Of a stretch of 64,000 nucleotides of DNA, positions 51,093 to 60,130 are shown in pieces. The stretch is from contig DAOWGM010000008.1 of NCBI GenBank assembly GCA_030637515.1, positions 18,149 through 82,148 on the forward strand, in the 5' to 3' direction. Under the pieces are notes generated by a model. That model was given only the letters and a program-made list of their open reading frames with translations, searched no databases and had not been told where the DNA came from. Position 1 is the first letter of the stretch. Each line of letters opens with the position of its first letter. Made by a program: the position numbers and the translations under genes. The DNA comes from Bacteroidales bacterium. GTDB lineage: Bacteria > Bacteroidota > Bacteroidia > Bacteroidales > UBA12077.

Positions 51093-52244
51093 CTATTCAA
51101 CAGATAATAACACTTTGTAAGCAATCAAAAAGGGTGAAATTTCGAAAGCACAAAGATACAAAATCATATAGAATATAGAAACATTCTTTTTAATATTTAT
51201 TTGAATAGCCCTGAAAACATGTAAAATGTATAACAATCCAGAAATAGCAATTCCAATATAAATAATTAGTCCAATATACTCGTATGCTAAAAACTGAAGA
51301 GCTATAACTACCGGAAATAAAAACATCCCAGTGTTTTTTGTAAAAATATTTGCGTTATGAAAGTACTCGGAAAAAACCTTTTGTTTTAAAAACGCAGCAC
51401 CAATAAAAAAAGACGATATTGCCCTGAAAACATATAAAGCAAGAATGGATGACATGACAATAAAATACAAGATATAATCATCCATGCCGTTAAGGCTCAA
51501 ATTAAAATAGTGCCTTATTTGAATTGTGAAAACAGATATATTACTCACAAAAAGAAAATTAATAATAAAGGATGCCCTTACCATTAAAGAGTTTTTTTCC
51601 CGATACAGCGTGTTAGATTCCTTAAAGCTTAAGACCGATTTAACAAGAGATGAAAGGTACTTTTTATTAAAAAGTCTAACCCAACCCAAAAGTAGGAATG
51701 AACCCAACAACAATATTGTTATCCAGTCAAAATGTATTCTTCCCGTTATATATTTTGGAGTTATTTTAACATCTTTTACCTCTGTAATTGTTGCTTTTTC
51801 CGTGCTTTCAATAAAAACGTCTTGTTTTGCTTTTTTCTCAGAAGGCTTTGTTCTGTTTATGCTATATAAGAAATTTTGTTGAAAAAGATCATTGTCTAAT
51901 TTTTCCTTTATTGGAAAACCTGCAATTCCAAACTGCTTATACATCAATTCGGTTGTGTCTATTTTCCTTCTGTATGTCGGTCTTTGTAATATAAGTTCTT
52001 GTTGGCGCTGTTGTTTAATTTCTAAATCACGCTCTTCACCTCTTCTTAGTATGGAGTCAATTCTACTTAAATCAAATTTACGAACAGGTATAGTGCGGAC
52101 TGTGTCAAATTGATTTACCTCCTCAGGAATAAGTGTAGTGTCTTTTATCTGAACCGGATTAGAATTTGTAATAATCGTATCTTGTGATTCAGAATATTTT
52201 TCGTGGGTAGTATAAAAATAAATCATGCTGTTTTTTACTGGCAT
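51093..52244 (-). CDS. DUF4271 family membrane protein
   Basis: The protein has 383 residues. A hydrophilic, charged N-terminal part of about 175 residues precedes six to seven membrane helices (about 178-378), with the DUF4271 pattern FHNANIFTKNTGMFLFPVVI and LYILHVFRAIQINI. The function is not known. It is commonly next to hemD in Bacteroidota, as here, and likely in the same transcript. A -7-like box lies at 52273. The 283 bases further upstream to uvrC have no other feature I can name. Confidence 0.85.
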   Translation of the reverse strand: MPVKNSMIYFYTTHEKYSESQDTIITNSNPVQIKDTTLIPEEVNQFDTVRTIPVRKFDLSRIDSILRRGEERDLEIKQQRQQELILQRPTYRRKIDTTELMYKQFGIAGFPIKEKLDNDLFQQNFLYSINRTKPSEKKAKQDVFIESTEKATITEVKDVKITPKYITGRIHFDWITILLLGSFLLLGWVRLFNKKYLSSLVKSVLSFKESNTLYREKNSLMVRASFIINFLFVSNISVFTIQIRHYFNLSLNGMDDYILYFIVMSSILALYVFRAISSFFIGAAFLKQKVFSEYFHNANIFTKNTGMFLFPVVIALQFLAYEYIGLIIYIGIAISGLLYILHVFRAIQINIKKNVSIFYMILYLCAFEISPFLIAYKVLLSVE

Positions 52245-52272
52245 ACTCAGATTCTATTTTACAAATTCGCTG

Positions 52273-52280
52273 CAAAGATA
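52273..52280 (-). promoter_or_regulatory. Candidate -7 box for the DUF4271-hemD unit
   Basis: CAAAGATA reads TATCTTTG on the minus strand, 28 bases before the DUF4271 start. No convincing -33 TTTG is seen. Confidence 0.4.
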
Positions 52281-52527
52281 ATCGAATTAATAATACCTAA
52301 TTCTTTTAAAACTACTTTTTAGATTTTAAGGAAATTTTCATTTGCCAGAATTATCTATACAAGACCAATTATAAGGTAGAACTTCTATATTCAATTCTCG
52401 GAAGGATAAGTGCTCACATTTATGTTCATTATTACCTCATATACATTTAATTAAACACTCTTATGTAATGTATTAATACAAAAATAAACCAGAATCGATT
52501 ATTCTCAACCAAAACTCCACAACCAAC

Positions 52528-54333
52528 TTATTTACTGTCACTTATGTAATCCAAGAGTAATTTCGCCTTCGCATTACCTATTTCGCTGGAAATTTCATCC
52601 AAGGATAATGAGCGTATTTTTTTTATGGTTTTAAATTTTGTTAACAAAGCATCAATCGTTTTTGGACCTATACCCGGAATATTATCTAATTCACTTTTAA
52701 TAAAATTTCCAGACCTTATATTTCGATGAAATTTAATTCCAAATCGATGTGCTTCATTTCGGATATACTGAATTACTTTTAATGACTCTGAACTTTTATC
52801 GAGATACAAAGGAATAGGATCGTCCGGATAAAAAATCTCTTCCAAGCGTTTTGCAATTCCTATGATTGCAACATTTTCTTTTATGTTAAGTTTCTTAATG
52901 CTTTTTAATGCGGCATTTAGCTGACCTTTCCCGCCATCTATTACAATTAATTGCGGGAGACTTTTCTTTTCTTTAATTAAGCGCTTATATCTTCTGTAAA
53001 CCACTTCTTCCATCGAAGCATAATCATCAGGCCCTGTAACTGTTTTAATATTATAGTGTCGGTATTCTTTTATACTCGGTTTTGCATTTTTAAAAACAAC
53101 ACAAGAAGCAACAGGATTCGTTCCTTGTATATTTGAGTTGTCAAAACATTCAATATGAACCGGTAAAACAGATAAGTTTAGATCTTTCTTTATAAGTTCC
53201 ACGACTCTTTTCCCGGAATGTTTTTCTTTCTTCTTGTCGTTCTTTTTTTGCTTTTCAAGCCGATAATACTTTAGATTTCTTTCAGATAACTCTAATAATG
53301 ATTTTTTATCACCACGGACAGGAACCGATATATGAACATTTTCCAGTTCCACGTGGAGCGATGTTATTATTTCTTTTGCAGTACTTCCCAGTCTATTTCG
53401 AATTTCAACTATTGCCATTAAGAGCAAATCTTCAAGACTTTCATCCAATTTCTTTTTTAATTCAAGGGTGTGAGCCTGAATGATTCTACCCTCAACAACT
53501 TTAAGGAAATTGACATAAGCACAATTATTATCATCCAAAATATTAAAAACATCAACATTATTTAAGCTTGGACTTACTATGGTTGATTTGCTTTTATATT
53601 TTTCAAGTATTTCTATTCTTTCTTTTAATATCTGAGCCTCTTCAAATTTAAATTCTTTAGAAAAGGCCCCCATTAGCTTTTCCAAATAAGCCATAACTTC
53701 CTGAATATTTCCTTTTAAAATTTTACGGATATGATCAACAGAAATATTATAATCTTCTTCTTTTTGAAGTCCAACACAAGGAGCCAAACAATTTCCCATA
53801 TGATATTCAAGACAAGTTTTATATTTCTTTTTATCGATATTAGCTTGGGCAAGATTTAAATTACAATTTCTTAAAGGATATAACTGTCGAACTAAATCCA
53901 GTATTATTTTCACCATATAAACTGATGTGTACGGACCAAAATATCCAGATCCATCACTGAACACATTTCGGGTATAAAATACTCTTGGAAATGGTTCTTT
54001 TTTAATGCAAATCCACGGAAAAGTTTTATCATCCTTAAGTAACACATTGTAGCGCGGACGATATTTTTTTATGAGATTATTTTCAAGTAGTAAGGCTTCT
54101 GTTTCTGTTCGAACAACAATATATTCGACTCGTTCGATTTTATTTACAAGTACTTTTAGCTTGTTATTTTCGTAATGATCTCGATTGAAATAAGAAGAAA
54201 CTCTTTTTTTGAGGTTTTTGGCTTTGCCTATATAAATAATTTCATTTGATGCGTCGAAAAACTCATATACTCCCGGACTATCAGGAAGTACAGAAAGCAA
54301 TAATTTGAATTTTTCTTTTGGTTTTTCTTTCAT
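52528..54333 (-). CDS. uvrC: Excinuclease ABC subunit C
   Basis: The protein has 601 residues with the full UvrC order. A GIY-YIG nuclease (about 15-95, GVYEFFDASNEIIYIGKAKN) makes the 3' cut. A UVR motif (about 205-240) is followed by the UvrC RNase H-like nuclease for the 5' cut (about 380-530, ECFDNSNIQGTNPVASCVVF and LIVIDGGKGQLNAAL). C-terminal helix-hairpin-helix motifs include NIPGIGPKTIDALLTKF. Its ATG overlaps the ade stop by one base (TAATG on the coding strand), so translation is coupled. A parS-like site occurs inside the gene at 53345. Confidence 0.96.
   Translation of the reverse strand: MKEKPKEKFKLLLSVLPDSPGVYEFFDASNEIIYIGKAKNLKKRVSSYFNRDHYENNKLKVLVNKIERVEYIVVRTETEALLLENNLIKKYRPRYNVLLKDDKTFPWICIKKEPFPRVFYTRNVFSDGSGYFGPYTSVYMVKIILDLVRQLYPLRNCNLNLAQANIDKKKYKTCLEYHMGNCLAPCVGLQKEEDYNISVDHIRKILKGNIQEVMAYLEKLMGAFSKEFKFEEAQILKERIEILEKYKSKSTIVSPSLNNVDVFNILDDNNCAYVNFLKVVEGRIIQAHTLELKKKLDESLEDLLLMAIVEIRNRLGSTAKEIITSLHVELENVHISVPVRGDKKSLLELSERNLKYYRLEKQKKNDKKKEKHSGKRVVELIKKDLNLSVLPVHIECFDNSNIQGTNPVASCVVFKNAKPSIKEYRHYNIKTVTGPDDYASMEEVVYRRYKRLIKEKKSLPQLIVIDGGKGQLNAALKSIKKLNIKENVAIIGIAKRLEEIFYPDDPIPLYLDKSSESLKVIQYIRNEAHRFGIKFHRNIRSGNFIKSELDNIPGIGPKTIDALLTKFKTIKKIRSLSLDEISSEIGNAKAKLLLDYISDSK
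53345..53360. promoter_or_regulatory. Weak parS-like site
   Basis: AGTTCCACGTGGAGCG differs from TGTTCCACGTGGAACA at three of 16 positions. It lies 2.6 kb from the two better sites, inside uvrC. It may be a minor ParB site or chance. Confidence 0.3.
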
Positions 54334-55970
54334 TAGCTTTCAGCAAACAAGGAAGTAAACTCAAACTTAGTTACATCAAACAAACCTTTGTCACCAATTT
54401 TTAATTCAGGAATAACGAGCAGTGCCATAAAAGCCATTGTCATAAAAGGAGCTGTTAATTCTGAGCCCATTTCCTTGGCCATTGAATGCACTTTTTCATA
54501 TTGTTCAGCAACAAATTCTGCATCTTCTGTTGACATCAAACCGGCTACGTTTAGTTTTAAGTCTTTATACTGCCCTTTATTGCAGGCAACAATTCCACCC
54601 GAATTTTCAATTACTTTATTTATTGCAAATACAATTTCCTCATCCGTAGTTCCAATAGCAATTATATTATGACTGTCGTGCGCAATACTTCCGGCAATTG
54701 CTCCTTCTTTTAATCCAATATTCTTAATAAATCCTACTTGAGGTTTCGACTCTCGATAACGATTAATTACAACAATTTTTAAAATGTCATGTTCTGTGTC
54801 ACTAACTATTTTGTTATTTACAACAACAGGTTCTGTTATTTCTTTTCCTGTTAGTAAATCACCGTCTTTTGCAACAATTACCTGGATCTTTGCACCGGTA
54901 TTTTCTACAATAATATCACTTTCAGAAATAGGTTTGCAATTAAAATTATTAACTGCTTTTTCAGTTTGTTTTTCAAGCAATACCTTACCCTGATCAAAAA
55001 CTAATTTGCCATCGATATAGGTTTTTTCAACCTCAAATTCTTGTAGATTATTAACGATAATAATATCTGCAGGATCGCCTTTTTGCAGTAAACCAGTGTT
55101 CAAATTATAATGATCTTTTGGTGTTTTAGTAGCTGCAATAATTACATCAAATATGTCTGCACCTTTTGCAACTGCTCTTCCCATTATTTTGTTTATATGT
55201 CCTTTTACCAAATCATCAGGGTGACAATCGTCAGTGCAAAACATTACTTTTTCAGGATGCGTTTTAAAAAGAGGGAATAAATTTTCGAAGTCTTTTGCTG
55301 CACTACCTTCCCTTATTTGGATTTTAATTCCTTTTTCAATTTTCCCAATAGCTTCTTCAACAGTGGTACACTCATGATCTGTTGTTATTTTTTGTGCTGC
55401 ATATTTCTCAAGATCTTCGCCAGATAATCCAGGCGCATGGCCATCAATTGGTTTTCCTGCTTTATGAGCGTGTGTAATCTTCTTTAATACTTCTTCGTCT
55501 TTAAAAATTACTCCGGGGAAATTCATCATTTCGGCAAGATAATAAATGTCTTTACTGTCCATTAATTCTTTAATGTCATCAGAATTTATTACGGCGCCCG
55601 AAGTTTCAAATGGTGTTGCAGGAACACAAGATGGTGCTCCAAAATAAAATTTAAAGGGGGATTTTTTTCCGTTTTCAATCATGTATTTTACGCCAGGAAC
55701 ACCCATTACATTTGCAATTTCATGAGGATCCGAAACGCTCGCAACTGTTCCGCTTTTAACTGCAGCACGAGCAAAACCTGTTGGAATTAACATAGAGCTT
55801 TCTATGTGAACGTGTGAGTCTATAAGCCCTGGCAAGATGAATTTATCAAATTCTTTATTCGACTCGCTGATTCTGGTAATTACACCATTATCAACTTCTA
55901 TTTCTGCATTTAAAATTTGCCTGCCCACTACATCGACAAGCTTCCCCTGTATTACAAATGAATTATCCAT
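54333..55970 (-). CDS. ade: Adenine deaminase
   Basis: The protein has 545 residues with the layout of Ade-type amidohydrolases (adenine to hypoxanthine and ammonia). Metal ligands appear in LPGLIDSHVHIESSML (about 47-62). Further conserved parts are IDGHAPGLSGEDLEKY, MFCTDDCHPDDLVKGH and, near the end, GSIAHDSHNIIAIGTTDEEI. It acts in purine salvage. It is translationally coupled to uvrC (one-base overlap). Upstream is the 62-base gap with two parS-like sites and mnmG. Confidence 0.94.
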   Translation of the reverse strand: MDNSFVIQGKLVDVVGRQILNAEIEVDNGVITRISESNKEFDKFILPGLIDSHVHIESSMLIPTGFARAAVKSGTVASVSDPHEIANVMGVPGVKYMIENGKKSPFKFYFGAPSCVPATPFETSGAVINSDDIKELMDSKDIYYLAEMMNFPGVIFKDEEVLKKITHAHKAGKPIDGHAPGLSGEDLEKYAAQKITTDHECTTVEEAIGKIEKGIKIQIREGSAAKDFENLFPLFKTHPEKVMFCTDDCHPDDLVKGHINKIMGRAVAKGADIFDVIIAATKTPKDHYNLNTGLLQKGDPADIIIVNNLQEFEVEKTYIDGKLVFDQGKVLLEKQTEKAVNNFNCKPISESDIIVENTGAKIQVIVAKDGDLLTGKEITEPVVVNNKIVSDTEHDILKIVVINRYRESKPQVGFIKNIGLKEGAIAGSIAHDSHNIIAIGTTDEEIVFAINKVIENSGGIVACNKGQYKDLKLNVAGLMSTEDAEFVAEQYEKVHSMAKEMGSELTAPFMTMAFMALLVIPELKIGDKGLFDVTKFEFTSLFAES

Positions 55971-55983
55971 ACAAAATCTTTAC

Positions 55984-55999
55984 TGTTCCACGTGGAACA
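55984..55999. promoter_or_regulatory. parS-like centromere site 1
   Basis: TGTTCCACGTGGAACA is a perfect 16-base palindrome that fits the bacterial parS consensus TGTTNCACGTGNAACA at all fixed positions. It lies in the ade-mnmG gap. Confidence 0.75.
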
Positions 56000-56016
56000 A
56001 GATTAAAACATAGTCG

Positions 56017-56032
56017 CGTTCCACGTGGAACG
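56017..56032. promoter_or_regulatory. parS-like centromere site 2
   Basis: CGTTCCACGTGGAACG is a 16-base palindrome, identical in its 14-base core to site 1. It ends at the base before the mnmG stop codon, 17 bases from site 1. Confidence 0.7.
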
Positions 56033-57907
56033 TTAACGACCCATATAAACCAAAAGCACTCCAATATCAGAAGGAGAAACGCCACTTATTCTTGCAGCCT
56101 GACCAATATTTTCTGGCAAAATTTTCTTTAGCTTTTGCCTTCCCTCAGTTGATAAAGATGAAATATCATCATAATTAAAATCCTCTCGGATTTTAATATA
56201 CTCCAACCTTTTGAGCTTGTCAGCCATTTGCTGTTCTCTATCAATATATCCTGAATACTTAATTAGCACTTCTGCCGATTCAACAATTTCATCCTTTTTA
56301 AATCTAATGCTTTCAATAATATTATTTAACTCTGGTATTAATTTTGCCACATCTGCTAATCGTACCTGAGGTCTTAAAATAGCATCAACTAATTTTCTTT
56401 TTTGTTTTAATTCTGTTGTGCCAACACTTAATAAATATGAATTTAGCACATCCGGCGAAACACTGGTTTCTTTAATATATTTTATTATACTATCGCGTGA
56501 TTCTATTTTTTCTTTTAGCAAAACAAACCTGTCTTCGTTTGCCAAACCCATTTTATAAGACAGTTCTGTTAATCGTAAATCAGCATTATCTTGTCTAAGC
56601 AATATTCTATATTCGGCTCTTGAAGTAAACATTCTATAAGGCTCATCAACACCTTTTGTAACTAAATCATCAATCAATACTCCAATATAAGCCTGATCTC
56701 TATTTAAAACAAACTTGGTCTTTCCATCAATATTTAAGCTTGCATTAATTCCTGCCATCATTCCTTGCGCTGCCGCTTCTTCATATCCTGTAGTTCCGTT
56801 AATTTGTCCTGCAAAATAAAGACCACTTATGTTCTTTGTTTCTAATGTGTGACTTAACTGTGTAGGAGGATAATAATCGTATTCAATAGCATATCCTGGA
56901 CGGTATATTTTTACATTTTCAAGTCCCTGGATTTTTTTTAATGCTCTTAGCTGAACATCCCAAGGAAGAGATGATGAAAAACCATTAATGTAATATTCAT
57001 TTGTGGTTTGACCTTCCGGTTCCAAAAACAACTGGTGCTTTTCTTTTTCGGCGAAAGTCACGATTTTATCTTCAATACTTGGACAGTATCTTGGTCCTAC
57101 ACCATTAATAGTTCCATTAAAAAGAGGCGATTCTTTAAATCCTGTTTCCAGTATACTATGAACTTCCGTATCGGTATATGTGATATAACAACTTTTATTA
57201 TTAGCCGGAACAAATTCATGCTGAAGAAAAGAAAACTGCCCTCCTCCTTCATCTCCTTTTTGCTCCTCTACTTTATCAAAATCAATACTTCTTGCATCAA
57301 TTCTTGCAGGAGTTCCTGTTTTCATTCGCCCAACCTCAAAACCATGAATTCTTAACTGTTCTGATATTCCTTTTGAGGATGCCTCACCTGCCCTTCCGCC
57401 CTCAACCTGACTTTTCCCAACATGCATAAGTCCATTAAGAAAAGTTCCATTAGTTAATATAACGGCTTTTGATTTTATTTCAATTCCCAGCTTTGTAATT
57501 ACTCCCTTAATGACTTTGTTCTCAATAATTAACTCCACAACTACATCTTGCCATAGATCGAGATTCTCTATATTTTCAAGAATATTTCTCCATTCACTTG
57601 AAAAAATCATCCTGTCGCATTGCGCTCTCGGACTCCACATTGCGGGTCCTTTTGATCGATTAAGCATTCTGAATTGTATCATGCTCTTATCTGTAACAAT
57701 AGCAGAATATCCACCCAGAGCATCGATTTCTTTTACGATTTGACCTTTGGCAATTCCTCCCATTGCAGGATTACACGACATCTGAGCATACTTGGTCATA
57801 TCCATTGTAATTAACAATGTTTTTGATCCCATATTTGCTGCTGCTGCTGCTGCTTCACAACCGGCGTGTCCGCCTCCTACCACAATAACATCATATTCCG
57901 GCAACAT
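56033..57907 (-). CDS. mnmG: tRNA uridine-5-carboxymethylaminomethyl modification enzyme
   Basis: The protein has 624 residues, the full GidA/MnmG length. The FAD-binding [20 protein letters not shown] (about 9-28) and the patterns [35 protein letters not shown] and [15 protein letters not shown] are conserved. With MnmE it modifies U34 of certain tRNAs. The C-terminal domain for MnmE interaction is intact. The gene often lies near the chromosomal origin; parS-like sites directly downstream agree with that. ybeY is 28 bases upstream on the same strand. Confidence 0.97.
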   Translation of the reverse strand: MLPEYDVIVVGGGHAGCEAAAAAANMGSKTLLITMDMTKYAQMSCNPAMGGIAKGQIVKEIDALGGYSAIVTDKSMIQFRMLNRSKGPAMWSPRAQCDRMIFSSEWRNILENIENLDLWQDVVVELIIENKVIKGVITKLGIEIKSKAVILTNGTFLNGLMHVGKSQVEGGRAGEASSKGISEQLRIHGFEVGRMKTGTPARIDARSIDFDKVEEQKGDEGGGQFSFLQHEFVPANNKSCYITYTDTEVHSILETGFKESPLFNGTINGVGPRYCPSIEDKIVTFAEKEKHQLFLEPEGQTTNEYYINGFSSSLPWDVQLRALKKIQGLENVKIYRPGYAIEYDYYPPTQLSHTLETKNISGLYFAGQINGTTGYEEAAAQGMMAGINASLNIDGKTKFVLNRDQAYIGVLIDDLVTKGVDEPYRMFTSRAEYRILLRQDNADLRLTELSYKMGLANEDRFVLLKEKIESRDSIIKYIKETSVSPDVLNSYLLSVGTTELKQKRKLVDAILRPQVRLADVAKLIPELNNIIESIRFKKDEIVESAEVLIKYSGYIDREQQMADKLKRLEYIKIREDFNYDDISSLSTEGRQKLKKILPENIGQAARISGVSPSDIGVLLVYMGR

Positions 57908-57935
57908 AAAATTGAATTTGAAATTTTTTGGAAAA

Positions 57936-58361
57936 TTATGAAAGATTTTTTAATCTATCTAAATAATAGTTTTCTTTTTCTCTCATTATTGCTTTTTCTT
58001 CATCATTTTGATCATCATAACCAATTAAATGAAGAACTCCGTGTATAATAACTCTTTTTAATTCTGTAGTAAAATTAGCATCGAATCGTACCGAATTGTT
58101 CTTAACTGTTTCAATACTTATAAAAATATCACCTTTAATTATATCTTTTTCGCAATAGTTGAATGTTACAATATCTGTAAAATAATTATGCTTAAGGTAT
58201 TGTTTATTAATCTCGAGTAAGTATTTGTCTGAAGTAAAAATTATATTAATATCACCAGAAATTCTTTTTTCTTCACGAATAGAATCTTGAATCCAAGAAA
58301 TTGCTTGTTTTTTGTTTTTAAAATTGTAAGAAATGTCATCGCTGAAGAATTTAACAGCCAT
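57936..58361 (-). CDS. ybeY: Endoribonuclease YbeY (16S rRNA maturation factor)
   Basis: The protein has 141 residues, typical for YbeY. The metal motif [11 protein letters not shown] (about 109-119) retains the first two His; the third position is Asp, which is not rare in this phylum. [20 protein letters not shown] matches the central conserved part. It acts in 16S rRNA processing and ribosome quality control. It starts one base after the RsbW-like gene, so coupling is likely, and is followed by mnmG. Confidence 0.92.
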   Translation of the reverse strand: MAVKFFSDDISYNFKNKKQAISWIQDSIREEKRISGDINIIFTSDKYLLEINKQYLKHNYFTDIVTFNYCEKDIIKGDIFISIETVKNNSVRFDANFTTELKRVIIHGVLHLIGYDDQNDEEKAIMREKENYYLDRLKNLS

Positions 58362-58362
58362 T

Positions 58363-58761
58363 TTATTTGAGGTTGAATACTATCTCAACTCTGTTGCCTC
58401 TGTTATGAAAAATTACATCATCGGCAAGATGCTTCATTAAATAAACTCCTCGTCCATGTATGTTTTCAATATTCTCAGGAGTTGTGGGATCTGGTACATT
58501 GTAGAAGTTAAATCCAGGACCTTCGTCTTCAATAAAAATACTTATAGAATCGTTATCAACAACAAATTCAACAATAACCTTTTTGGTTTCGTCCTCTTTA
58601 TTTCCATGAACAATTGCGTTATTTACAGCTTCAACAGTTGCAATAAGCACTTTGCCATAAACCTCAGAGTTTATTTTAGCCTCTTCTGAAACATCATCAA
58701 TAATTTTTTCAATTTTATTAATGTTTTCAATTTTTGACTCTATAAAAATGTTTTTTTTCAT
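58363..58761 (-). CDS. RsbW-like anti-sigma / ATP-binding kinase (HATPase_c_2)
   Basis: The protein has 132 residues from the ATG at 58761. A start 15 codons further out (58806) would add a hydrophilic piece with no support. It has the GHKL ATPase boxes VEAVNNAIVHGN (N box), EDEGPGFNF (G1) and HGRGVYLMKHLADDV (G2), as in RsbW/SpoIIAB. It may be an anti-sigma factor or kinase of an STAS-type antagonist. The TPR-SpoIIE phosphatase at 529 could belong to the same type of switch. It is coupled to ybeY. Confidence 0.88.
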   Translation of the reverse strand: MKKNIFIESKIENINKIEKIIDDVSEEAKINSEVYGKVLIATVEAVNNAIVHGNKEDETKKVIVEFVVDNDSISIFIEDEGPGFNFYNVPDPTTPENIENIHGRGVYLMKHLADDVIFHNRGNRVEIVFNLK

Positions 58762-58890
58762 TTTTAAAGTTGTTGTTGACACGTCAAATCGCTTTAGGTT
58801 ACACAATTGTAGGTGTATACTCAGAAATAACTAATTTGTTACGTTTTTATTCTTAATTTTTTCAAATATATGCTTTTTCGAGTAAATATC

Positions 58891-60096
58891 TTACCTGTGT
58901 AACCAGATTTTTGGATTTAAAGCCTTTGTTTCTTCATAAATTCCTAAATGGATAACAACGCCATCATTATCGTAATCATTAGAATATACATCGCCAATGT
59001 AGTGTCCTGTGTTCACAAAATCGCCTGGTTTAACTCTTACGTTGGTAATATTTGAGTACAGAGTAAGATAATGTCCGTGTCTGACAATAACAGCCATGTT
59101 AGCACCTGGCACTGCAAAAACACTTTTTACTTCTCCTTCAAATATAGTTTTTACTTGCGAATCCTTATCTGCCCCAATGTCAATACCATCATTTTTAATC
59201 GTAATTCCTTTTATAACCGGATGTGGATGCTCCCCGAATTCTTGAATAACTATTCCATTATCTACAGGCCACATTAGTTTTCCTCGTGCCTTTTTAAAAT
59301 TAGTAGATACTCTTTCTTCGTTTACAGATAATGTTTTGAAATTATTGTTTCCTTTTGCTTCTTTTCTTATTAATTTTGCAATTGCATTTTCTAAATATTT
59401 CATTGCTTTTTTATTATCTGCTATTTTCTTTCTTAACTCCCGCTCTTTTCTTTTTAACCTCTCTACTTCCTGATTTCCTTTACTAACTTCTCTATTCAGG
59501 TTTGCCTTCTCTCTTTCTTTTCCAGATAACAATTTTAGCTTCTCATTTCTACTATCTACTAACTGTTCTGTTTCGTATTCTAAATTCTTTTGTGTTACAA
59601 CAATTAGAGCCGCTTGTTTTTTTCGGTATTTTGTATACTGCTGAAAATATTTCATTCTTCTATACGCCTGATTAAAATCTTCCGCAGAAAGAATAAACAT
59701 TAAACGATCATAGTTATTACGGTTCTTATGCGCAAAATATATCATTTTTGCATATTCGTCTTTTAATCGAACTATTTCCTTTTCGTATTCTAATATTTGT
59801 TGTTTGTTTTTATCTATATCTTTATCAATAAAATGAATTTCCTCGGTAATTTCTTTTATTAAACGTTCACGAAGACTTATTCTTTTTTTAATAATGAGCA
59901 GCTTGTTTAATCCTGCAGTTTTCGATTTTTCTGTTTTCTTGAGAAGTTGATTTGTGAGTTTTAAATCATTCTGAGTTTTTAATTTTCTTTGCTGCAGATC
60001 TTCTTTTGTTTGTGCGTATAATTCTGAATTTGTAAAAATAAAAAACAATACAAAAAGTATGTAAATTCCCTTATTTCTTATTTTTAGTAAATTCAT
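58891..60096 (-). CDS. EnvC-like murein hydrolase activator (degenerate LytM/M23 domain)
   Basis: The protein has 401 residues with a signal peptide (1-28). A long coiled coil (about 30-260) is rich in Lys, Glu and Leu, and an M23/LytM fold follows (about 280-401). The zinc site is incomplete: the usual HxGxD motif reads NDGIDIG and the final HxH region reads RHGHYLTLYSNI with no second zinc His. This fits EnvC-type activators that switch on amidases in cell division instead of cutting peptidoglycan themselves. The TPR lipoprotein gene lies 34 bases upstream on the same strand, so they probably share a transcript. Confidence 0.9.
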   Translation of the reverse strand: MNLLKIRNKGIYILFVLFFIFTNSELYAQTKEDLQQRKLKTQNDLKLTNQLLKKTEKSKTAGLNKLLIIKKRISLRERLIKEITEEIHFIDKDIDKNKQQILEYEKEIVRLKDEYAKMIYFAHKNRNNYDRLMFILSAEDFNQAYRRMKYFQQYTKYRKKQAALIVVTQKNLEYETEQLVDSRNEKLKLLSGKEREKANLNREVSKGNQEVERLKRKERELRKKIADNKKAMKYLENAIAKLIRKEAKGNNNFKTLSVNEERVSTNFKKARGKLMWPVDNGIVIQEFGEHPHPVIKGITIKNDGIDIGADKDSQVKTIFEGEVKSVFAVPGANMAVIVRHGHYLTLYSNITNVRVKPGDFVNTGHYIGDVYSNDYDNDGVVIHLGIYEETKALNPKIWLHR

Positions 60097-60130
60097 TTGT
60101 TGTAAAAAGGTTAATGTAAATCTATAATTT

